In this document: positions 1-5,249 of the stretch, piece by piece
Layout: each line of letters opens with the position of its first letter
How positions within the stretch are numbered: position 1 is the stretch's first letter
Assembly: GCA_017557475.1 (NCBI GenBank)
Contig: JAFYYO010000403.1
Coordinates: 1-5,963 of the forward strand
Origin: Bacteroidaceae bacterium
GTDB taxonomy: Bacteria; Bacteroidota; Bacteroidia; Bacteroidales; Bacteroidaceae
Length of the DNA: 5,963 nucleotides
Direction: 5' to 3'
The notes under the pieces: model-generated
Database searches by the model: none
The model's input: only the letters and a program-made list of their open reading frames with translations
What the model was told of the DNA's origin: nothing
Program-made: the position numbers and the translations under genes

Positions 1-1080
1 CTGTAAGCTTCCTTGCAGCCGGATACTTTTTGCTTCCTGAAGGTGGATGGTTCGCGTCGAGTCAGCCGGCAGGAACTCAACGGATCTGTAGCCTGTTTGG
101 TCAGCACAAAGCTCGACATCTCTGGTGGGAAGCCAGATGACATAATGCCCTGTGGAGTCGGTTGCAGCACCTGTTAGAGACTTTTTCTTGATATGTACCC
201 AAGCTTCAGTCAAAGGTTTGCCATCATTATCCACGACGTAGCCCTCAACTCTGGTGTACTTCTTCATTAGCTTTGGATGCTTGCGGACATAGGCATCGCA
301 ATAGGTGTCAGGCACAGTCTTTATCTCTATCACGCCATACTTGGCACGTCCGCCAAACTTCTCTGTAAACTCAGAGTCTTTGTGAACATATACTTCGTCA
401 AGCAACTGATGTTGCTGGTAAAAATATCGAGGCACATAGGTGTCGAGGTCATCAGGATCATTTCCAAGCACCTCTCGCTGCAAATGCTCAGGAAGGGGCT
501 CGCCGTTGACAAGGATTAGGGTTGAGTCCATTCTGTCTTTGTCACTTGGCCTGTAATCTCCTGTCCCACAAAGTCGCATAGTCGTGCCTGAACCCAAGTC
601 TGCCGAAGCAATGTCCTGAAGAGCCTGGTCAACAGACTCGAAGGCGAGGTCTGCCAGGTCTTCCATCTTCTGAACAGCACCTGTATATTCATGGGCAGAA
701 ATATCAAGCGACGACGTAGCAGGGGCATTGGCATTCGCCAGAGCCAGCCTTTTGTTCTGAGCAATGACAGGCATTGAAGCCTTTGCCTCTTGTCCCTTGC
801 TCCTTGCTCCCTGCCCCTTTTCTTTTACAGGCTGAGGCGTTGGCTGAGGCTTGATTTCCTCTGTCTGTGCTATAAGAGGCGTTTGCTCCGTCTGTTCCTT
901 TCCTATATTAAATATAAGGAGTAAAGCCACAGATGCTGCGATGCCGATGCCCAAAGCCCAAGCGGCAGCAATGTGCCTCTTCGTCTTTCCCTCTCCTGCG
1001 ATGACTTCCTGCTCGAAGCGTGCCCATTCCTTGTCCACATCGGGCATTCCTATTCTCTTGTCAATATCTTCTGTCTTCAT
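1..1080 (-). CDS. ECF-sigma-linked single-pass membrane protein with plug-like and carboxypeptidase-regulatory-like domains (partial, C-terminus outside window)
   Basis: The reading frame is open for 360 codons from ATG at 1080 to the left edge with no stop, so the C-terminus is missing. Seen: a cytoplasmic segment (1-35) with DVDKEWARFE (15-23 region), like the short W-x-x-F motif at the start of many Bacteroidetes anti-sigma proteins. A single hydrophobic helix follows (about 36-60), then a Pro/Gln/Lys/Glu-rich linker (62-102). Residues 186-256 carry LILVNGEPLP, then DEVYVHKD and FGGRAKYGVIEIKT, which match the typical end of a TonB-receptor plug (VDGVPL ... VLKDA ... YGxRAxxGVIxITT). Residues 276-350 look like a CarboxypepD_reg beta-sandwich (VEGYVVDNDGKPLTEAWVHI ... 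TDSTGHYVIWLP). The start lies one base after the sigma stop (TAACATG), implying translational coupling. Inference: membrane partner or anti-sigma regulator of that sigma factor, with most of its mass in the periplasm. No FecR domain is visible, so the anti-sigma role is tentative. A continuation into further domains cannot be excluded. Confidence 0.8.
   Translation of the reverse strand, partial: MKTEDIDKRIGMPDVDKEWARFEQEVIAGEGKTKRHIAAAWALGIGIAASVALLLIFNIGKEQTEQTPLIAQTEEIKPQPTPQPVKEKGQGARSKGQEAKASMPVIAQNKRLALANANAPATSSLDISAHEYTGAVQKMEDLADLAFESVDQALQDIASADLGSGTTMRLCGTGDYRPSDKDRMDSTLILVNGEPLPEHLQREVLGNDPDDLDTYVPRYFYQQHQLLDEVYVHKDSEFTEKFGGRAKYGVIEIKTVPDTYCDAYVRKHPKLMKKYTRVEGYVVDNDGKPLTEAWVHIKKKSLTGAATDSTGHYVIWLPTRDVELCADQTGYRSVEFLPADSTRTIHLQEAKSIRLQGSLQ
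789..823. repeat. Degenerate 7-bp tandem repeat inside the linker of the sigma-linked membrane protein
   Basis: On the + strand the units are cttgtcc, cttgctc, cttgctc, cctgccc and cttttct, five consecutive heptamers of which the middle two are identical. On the coding (minus) strand they read as GAGCAAG-like units and encode residues about 86-98 (KGQGARSKGQ region) of the linker between the membrane helix and the periplasmic domains. Seven is not a multiple of three, so gain or loss of one unit would shift the frame. The units are imperfect, so active slippage is uncertain. Confidence 0.6.
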
Positions 1081-1081
1081 G

Positions 1082-1573
1082 TTACTTAGCGATTTTTAGT
1101 GTTTCTCTGATTCTTGCTAAAGAGCGTGTGATGTGCTTGTTGACTGCCGACGAACTGATGCCGAGCACAGAGGCAGTTTCTGCGTAGGTCATCTCGTCCT
1201 CATAGTGAAGCTTGAGCACTCGGCGGTCCTGTTCAGTCAGATTGTCGTTGATGACTTGCTGCAGTTGTCTCAGAAGCTCTTCCCTTTCTTCATCTTTCTG
1301 CTCAAAGGTCTCCCTTTGAAGTTCCTCTTTCAATTGTCTTTGCAGTTGCTTGTCGCGCAGGATATGGAGGCATTGGTTCCTCGTGGCAGCCAGCAAGTAG
1401 CCCCTGATGCTTCCTTCGCTCACTTCAGGCTTGCTGGCCCATATTCGGACAAATACCTGATGTACCGCATCTTTTGCATCCTCGGCACTCTCCACGATGG
1501 AGAAAGCCATGCGATACATGTGTGGATAGTTGTCCTTGAACAGGCGCTCGAACTGTTGTTTGCTATAATTCAT
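1082..1573 (-). CDS. ECF-type RNA polymerase sigma-70 family sigma factor
   Basis: A 163-residue protein of normal length for an extracytoplasmic-function sigma factor, which directs RNA polymerase to a small set of promoters. Seen: a sigma region 2 at about 8-75, with the core-binding region 2.2 segment DAKDAVHQVFVRIW (32-45) and the region 2.3/2.4 helix IRGYLLAATRNQCLHILRD (56-73). A highly charged Gln/Glu/Arg linker helix (76-105) follows. Region 4 spans about 109-160 and contains a helix-turn-helix, TYAETASVLGISSSAVNKHI (129-148), the -35-binding part. The start ATG at 1573 gives a complete region 2. A candidate promoter lies just upstream, so the leader would be only about 13 bases. The next gene starts one base after the stop, the usual layout for an ECF sigma factor and its membrane regulator. 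The stimulus and target genes cannot be read from the sequence. Family assignment is firm; subgroup is not assigned. Confidence 0.95.
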   Translation of the reverse strand: MNYSKQQFERLFKDNYPHMYRMAFSIVESAEDAKDAVHQVFVRIWASKPEVSEGSIRGYLLAATRNQCLHILRDKQLQRQLKEELQRETFEQKDEEREELLRQLQQVINDNLTEQDRRVLKLHYEDEMTYAETASVLGISSSAVNKHITRSLARIRETLKIAK

Positions 1574-1592
1574 AGCTGTTTAAGTCGCTTTT

Positions 1593-1624
1593 CATATATA
1601 AGACCCGTGAAAGGGAGAATCAAA
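1593..1624 (-). promoter_or_regulatory. Candidate Bacteroidetes housekeeping-type promoter for the sigma factor operon
   Basis: Read on the minus strand, TTTG (1624-1621) is followed after exactly 20 bases by TATATATG (1600-1593). The known Bacteroides consensus is TTTG, 19-21 bases, then TAnnTTTG; the downstream box matches all but one fixed position. Transcription would begin near 1586, giving a leader of about 13 bases before the ATG at 1573. Not tested; short AT-rich boxes arise by chance. Confidence 0.45.
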
Positions 1625-1638
1625 TACCCTTTGGCGTG

Positions 1639-1676
1639 AAAAAACATAGCGTGTTATGTTTGCCATCATTACACGT
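1639..1676 (-). terminator. Possible weak intrinsic terminator of the upstream operon (last array hairpin plus T tract)
   Basis: In the minus-strand transcript the arms at 1676-1667 (ACGTGTAATG) and 1658-1649 (CATAACACGC) can form about eight pairs around an 8-base loop with one internal A-A mismatch. Four bases later comes a run of six T (1644-1639). The stem is AT-rich and the spacing to the T run is slightly long, so termination would be weak. It sits between the last gene of the upstream operon and the candidate sigma promoter, where a terminator would be expected. Confidence 0.3.
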
Positions 1677-1744
1677 TATGTTTGCCATCATTACGTGTTA
1701 TGTTTGCTATCATTACACGTAACGTTTTTCACCATGACACGTTA
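1649..1744. repeat. 22-bp-period tandem array of dyad-symmetric units upstream of the sigma factor
   Basis: The core GTTATGTTTGCCATCATTAC recurs with a strict 22-bp period: GTTA begins at 1653, 1675 and 1697, with degenerate copies at 1719 (GTAA) and 1741 (GTTA). The first three units differ from each other at only two or three of 22 positions. Each is also an interrupted palindrome: arms ACGTGTTATG-type and CATTACACGT-type, 10 bases each, 8-base spacer tttgcYat. Arms are 1649-1658/1667-1676, 1671-1680/1689-1698 and 1693-1702/1711-1720; a lone right arm, CATGACACGT, sits at 1733-1742. The last copy contains the stop codon of the oxidoreductase gene (1742-1744). The array lies 25 bp upstream of the candidate promoter -33 box. 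The near-two-turn spacing suits multi-site protein binding on one DNA face, but a transcript-level role is equally open. Confidence 0.85.
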
Positions 1745-2737
1745 TATCTTACCCAAGATGCGGTCCATCACCCAGTTGACACTGGTTGCGCTGATGCTGT
1801 CGGCTGTGCAGATGTTGCCCTGCTGCAGATGTTCGACGACGCTTTGAATGAGAGGCAACTGGACGTGCTCAGGGTTCTCGACAAGGAATTCTTGCCGTCC
1901 CTGTTCAGTACGCAAGACGATGGGCTCGTAAGTAAAGACAGAGAAGTGAAGTTGGCCTTTGTCACCCACAAGTTCGATGCGGTCTGTGCGTGCACTCTCG
2001 TGGCTGACAAAACACCAGGAGCCGCTACCAGGCAGGCCGTCGGAGAACTGGAAAGCAGCGCTGACGGTGTCCTCTGTCTCATAAAGCCCGCCTCGATTAC
2101 TGCTGAAACCTTTGGCTTTAACAATAGGACCGAATATCTCTTGAAGCAAGTCTATCTGGTGAGGAGCGAGGTCGTAGAAGTAACCGCCACCAGCGATGTC
2201 GCGTTGCACGCGCCAAGGAAGGGCAGTACTGTTGTAGTCGAGGTCTCTCGGAGGACAGGCAAAGCGTATCTGCACGGACGTGACCTTGCCGATAGCTCCG
2301 TTCTCCACAAGTTCCTTTACCTTTTGGAAGTAAGGCAGGCAGCGTCTGTAATATGCTACGAAACAGGGAACATGCGTTTGTTCGCTGACTCGATTAATGC
2401 GCTGGCAGTCAAGGTAACTACTGGCAAGAGGCTTCTCTACATAAACTGGCTTGCCTGCCTTCATCGCCATAATGGCATAAGTGGCATGCGAAGAGGGTGG
2501 AGTAGCGATATAGATGGCGTTGACATCAGGGTCGCTGATGAGTTGCTGAGCATCGGTGTACCAACGGGGAATGTTGTGTCGCTCGGCATATGAACTGGCT
2601 TTCTCCTTGCTGCGGCTCATTACGGCCTGTATGCGCGAACCAGGCACAAGATTGAACGCAGGTCCGCTCTTCTTTTCTGTGACTTCACCGCATCCGATGA
2701 AGCCCCAGCGTATCTCTTTATATATAGGTTGAGGCAT
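1742..2737 (-). CDS. Gfo/Idh/MocA family NAD(P)-dependent oxidoreductase
   Basis: A 331-residue protein, normal length for this family of dehydrogenases and reductases acting on sugars, inositols and related polyols. Seen: an N-terminal Rossmann fold with the dinucleotide-binding turn WGFIGCGEVTEKKSGP (11-26), then IYIATPPSSHATYA (75-88). The family signature VEKPLA (100-105) supplies the conserved lysine, and GGGYFYDLAPHQIDL (183-197) carries the conserved Asp189 and His193 of the catalytic region. The rest is the C-terminal alpha/beta substrate domain. No signal peptide is apparent, so it is cytoplasmic. The ATG follows the porin stop directly (TAAATG, zero gap), so it is almost certainly co-transcribed and probably translationally coupled. 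Substrate cannot be inferred within this broad family; the beta-galactosidase in the same operon suggests a sugar. The stop codon lies inside the 22-bp repeat array. Confidence 0.93.
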   Translation of the reverse strand: MPQPIYKEIRWGFIGCGEVTEKKSGPAFNLVPGSRIQAVMSRSKEKASSYAERHNIPRWYTDAQQLISDPDVNAIYIATPPSSHATYAIMAMKAGKPVYVEKPLASSYLDCQRINRVSEQTHVPCFVAYYRRCLPYFQKVKELVENGAIGKVTSVQIRFACPPRDLDYNSTALPWRVQRDIAGGGYFYDLAPHQIDLLQEIFGPIVKAKGFSSNRGGLYETEDTVSAAFQFSDGLPGSGSWCFVSHESARTDRIELVGDKGQLHFSVFTYEPIVLRTEQGRQEFLVENPEHVQLPLIQSVVEHLQQGNICTADSISATSVNWVMDRILGKI

Positions 2738-4993
2738 TTAATTGAAGAAGTTCCAGCTAAGACCGAAATGAATGGTCATAGGGTTAATGGGATAGTGCGG
2801 CACGAGGAACGAATGGCCGGAGCCAGCGTTGACGTGCTTCGCCGAGACGTAGATGCGGCAATGCTTCAGGTGGAGGTTGGCATAAGCGCCTATGATGGGA
2901 TAGTTGCCTATCTTCATCCGCTCGTAGTTTGTGTCTTGTACAGCAAACTGCTGAATGGCAGGACTGTAGTCAGGAGCGTAGTAAGAGGTAAAGTAACGCA
3001 TGTCGGCACCTATCTGTACTCGTAAGACTTTTGCAATGCCGATGCGGAAGAGCAGATAGAGGTTGGTGTAGATGTTGAGCTTGGGCAACGGCAAGGCATC
3101 TTGATTGCTGCTTGTCTGGAAGCTCAGTTGGTTGTCCCAATGAATGGCCTTCCAGTTCAGGTCTTGCGCAAGTGTGGCTCCAAAGACTTGCACACTGCCT
3201 GCTTGCTTGACGCCAACTGCATGGCTGTAGTCGGTCGGCAGTAGGCTTTCTGCAGCCTTTCCTTCGAGTAAGGAGTTCTGCATGCCGAAGTAGGTATAGT
3301 TTGAGACATTCTCAAAGCCAACCTGCAGTTTCGTGCCAAACTTTTTGAGGCGCAGGGTACCGTCAACCTTCAGACGTACCTCCCTGTCTAGGTCGTTGTT
3401 GTCCCACCATGCAGTTTGCGAGTGATAGTGCCGAAAGAAGAATGTTGGCTTACGATGCATGAAGCCGACACGAACATCAGTTAGAAGAGTGTCTCGCCCA
3501 AGCTGTAGGTTCAGGTCGGTTTTGCCGTCGATGTTCAAGTCGCCGAGATGCTCGCCAACGAGCCAAACTTCAGCAGACGTGTTGAAGTGGAAGCGGGAGC
3601 CTTGTGTGCGAGCCAGTTCGCCACCCACAGAAATGTCGCTTTCCGTGTAACGCGTCATACCTCCCTGTCCGTTCATCAGTTGGTAAGTGCGCAACTTGTG
3701 CGTGCCAAACAAGGTAATGCCCATTGCTGCCCACTTGTTGAAACCTTCGCGGAGAGCAATTCCGAAAGTATTGCGCACGGAAAGGGCTTTCGTTACATCC
3801 CTCATCGCATCTCCATTACCATAGAAGAGGTCGGTGTAGTAGTCCTCAGTTGTGTTGTGCGCCATGTACTCGTGCTTGAGGTTGCTGACATCAAGGGTAT
3901 GGATAAGGCTTGTAACGGGAACAAACTCTTTGGGTATCTCTTGTTTGTCTTTCCAAGCTTGCAAGAGTGAATCGATAGCAATCCTTCGTGCCAAGGTATC
4001 TTCGCGGAGCACTGTCTGTATGCTGTCGGACAGGTCGGAGAGAAGCTCTGCAACAGAAGGTGGAGTAGGCTTCAGCGAATCAGGGACCTCAATTATGCGT
4101 GTGAAGCCGAGGTTGTAACGATGTGTCAGGTAATAGTGTTGCTCGTGGTTGCGGTTCCAAGTCTGGTCGAGCATTGTAGGAATGTTGCCCGCACTGTATG
4201 ACTGCCCGAGACTCAAAGGATCTTCTATGTAGCGGTCGTCCTCAATGCCACCGTTCTCGCCTATCTTCATGTGGTTGATGCCTATATAGGCATGCATGTT
4301 GTAGCGTTCACCTCGATAATAACCATAGAAGGTTGTGCCGAACATACTGCTGGGCTGAGCATAGTAGTAGCCAACGCCATAACTGTAATCAATCTTGAAG
4401 CCCAAGCCTGCCAACTTGTTGATGTTAGTGGCGAAGTAACCTCGAACGCGGTCCTCGCCTGTCTGCCTGTTGCCGCAGGAATGGTAGGCAAGGTTCGTGA
4501 TAGGACTTTTCGTGTTTGTGTAGCGAAAGTCTTGCAGCGAGCCTCGGAAGAAACTAAACGGTTGCAGGAATAGGAACTCGTCGGAAGTGTTGTCTCTATT
4601 AAAGTAAAGACGGCTCAAACGAGGCGAGGCGATGTTAGCAAGATAGTTGTATTCGCCTGTATAACCATCGGTAGCATTCCATTTCTGGAAGTCATGAACA
4701 ACGGTATCGTTGTTTTCTGCATCGACGACTGTGCCGAGTCGAGGCTCCAAAACCCATTGGAACTGACCGATAGGAATGTTCTTCTTGTTCTTGAACCTTG
4801 TGGTGTCTCGTCCCCAAGTAGTGCGGTTGCCGGCGCCATCTGTATAGGAACCGTATCCGTCTCCCACAACGTATGTCTCGCCGTCATCGTATAGAGCGGC
4901 GTTGCTTCCGTCCTTGTTGACGCGATTAACCTGTGCACTTGCCGATAGCAAAGAGCAGAGAAAGAGCAACGATATGTAGAGCCTTCTATACAT
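2738..4993 (-). CDS. Putative outer-membrane porin (Bacteroidetes putative beta-barrel porin family)
   Basis: A 751-residue exported protein. Seen: a signal peptide MYRRLYISLLFLCSLLSASA with probable cleavage after Ala20, then a soluble segment rich in Gly/Asp/Tyr. From about 110 there are many alternating aromatic/hydrophobic strands, e.g. GFKIDYSYGVGYYYAQ (198-213) and the terminal MTIHFGLSWNFFN (739-751), a typical barrel end. The pattern around FLFLQPFSFF, IDYSYGVGYYYAQPSSMFGT and YRGERYNMHAYIG fits my recollection of the family annotated as putative porin (Porin_10-like); the exact family call is from memory. A predicted helical, charged stretch at about 308-355 (SVAELLSDLSDS ... DSLLQAWKDK) breaks the strand pattern and is probably a long loop. 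There is no TonB plug or SusC signature, so this is not a TonB-dependent transporter. It sits between the small membrane protein (3-base gap) and the oxidoreductase (0-base gap). Likely role: passive or selective passage across the outer membrane; substrate unknown. Confidence 0.82.
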   Translation of the reverse strand: MYRRLYISLLFLCSLLSASAQVNRVNKDGSNAALYDDGETYVVGDGYGSYTDGAGNRTTWGRDTTRFKNKKNIPIGQFQWVLEPRLGTVVDAENNDTVVHDFQKWNATDGYTGEYNYLANIASPRLSRLYFNRDNTSDEFLFLQPFSFFRGSLQDFRYTNTKSPITNLAYHSCGNRQTGEDRVRGYFATNINKLAGLGFKIDYSYGVGYYYAQPSSMFGTTFYGYYRGERYNMHAYIGINHMKIGENGGIEDDRYIEDPLSLGQSYSAGNIPTMLDQTWNRNHEQHYYLTHRYNLGFTRIIEVPDSLKPTPPSVAELLSDLSDSIQTVLREDTLARRIAIDSLLQAWKDKQEIPKEFVPVTSLIHTLDVSNLKHEYMAHNTTEDYYTDLFYGNGDAMRDVTKALSVRNTFGIALREGFNKWAAMGITLFGTHKLRTYQLMNGQGGMTRYTESDISVGGELARTQGSRFHFNTSAEVWLVGEHLGDLNIDGKTDLNLQLGRDTLLTDVRVGFMHRKPTFFFRHYHSQTAWWDNNDLDREVRLKVDGTLRLKKFGTKLQVGFENVSNYTYFGMQNSLLEGKAAESLLPTDYSHAVGVKQAGSVQVFGATLAQDLNWKAIHWDNQLSFQTSSNQDALPLPKLNIYTNLYLLFRIGIAKVLRVQIGADMRYFTSYYAPDYSPAIQQFAVQDTNYERMKIGNYPIIGAYANLHLKHCRIYVSAKHVNAGSGHSFLVPHYPINPMTIHFGLSWNFFN

Positions 4994-4996
4994 TAC

Positions 4997-5230
4997 TTAT
5001 ATTAAACGCAATACGAATTCAATCACCTTGAACACCATACCGACTGCAATGACGATGAGAGCCGGCACATGATTCTCTCCGCCAAAGAAGTACATGGCAA
5101 GCCCGACTGCAGCCATGACGAGGAACAGCGTGTTGAGCGCCATTCTGACATTGGTGTTGTCGGATTGCTTAGCCCGCTTTTTGCGGATGCGCTCCACTTG
5201 TTCTTCGAGGGAGAGTTCTTCCTTGTTCAT
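4997..5230 (-). CDS. Small two-helix membrane protein of unknown function
   Basis: A 77-residue protein I do not recognise. Seen: a highly charged N-terminal segment (1-26, EELSLEEQVERIRKKRAKQ), probably helical and possibly coiled. Two hydrophobic helices follow, at about 28-49 (MALNTLFLVMAAVGLAMYFF) and 55-76 (VPALIVIAVGMVFKVIEFVL), joined by a short GGENH turn. Lys/Arg richness of the N-terminus predicts that both ends face the cytoplasm. The start ATG at 5230 lies 19 bases after the beta-galactosidase stop in an AT-only-like leader with no Shine-Dalgarno sequence, as is common in Bacteroidetes. It ends 3 bases before the porin start, so it belongs to the same operon. No catalytic motif is visible; a scaffold or accessory role for an envelope protein would be speculation. 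The tight gene packing supports it being real. Confidence 0.8.
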   Translation of the reverse strand: MNKEELSLEEQVERIRKKRAKQSDNTNVRMALNTLFLVMAAVGLAMYFFGGENHVPALIVIAVGMVFKVIEFVLRLI

Positions 5231-5249
5231 TATTATATTATAATGTAGG

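Larger units (their letters stand above)
1574..1741. other. Intergenic region between the two operons
   Basis: This 168-base region is the only sizeable non-coding stretch in the window. From right to left it holds the 22-bp repeat array, a possible T-tract terminator, and the candidate sigma promoter with a short leader. An outer imperfect inverted repeat also frames much of it: GTGAAAAAACATAGCGTGT at 1636-1654 pairs with the complement of 1715-1732 (15 of 19 aligned positions), enclosing two complete array units. No small ORF with supporting evidence is seen here. Confidence 0.7.

Noticed and set aside
1..1080. SusC-type TonB-dependent receptor
   Set aside because: The N-terminus is a cytoplasmic segment plus a membrane helix rather than a signal peptide, domain order is reversed, and no barrel strands are visible in the 360 codons. 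The missing C-terminus leaves slight doubt.
1133..1639. 168-codon + strand frame opposite the sigma factor
   Set aside because: It is the antisense shadow of a well-supported sigma factor and shows no domain of its own.
1649..1744. CRISPR-like array
   Set aside because: The 22-bp units are contiguous with no unique spacers between them, there are few copies, and no cas genes are present.
1682..2593. 303-codon open frame on the + strand antisense to the oxidoreductase gene
   Set aside because: It lies almost wholly opposite a clear Gfo/Idh/MocA gene, has no recognisable domain, and starts inside the repeat array. Long antisense frames are expected opposite codon-biased genes.
2738..4993. TonB-dependent transporter identity for the 751-residue barrel protein
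   Set aside because: No plug domain, TonB box or carboxypeptidase-like N-terminal extension is seen after the signal peptide.
5231..5249. Separate promoter in the AT-rich gap before the small membrane protein
   Set aside because: The 19-base gap is AT-rich, but no TTTG / TAnnTTTG pair at proper spacing was seen; AT-rich leaders are usual for Bacteroidetes translation starts.
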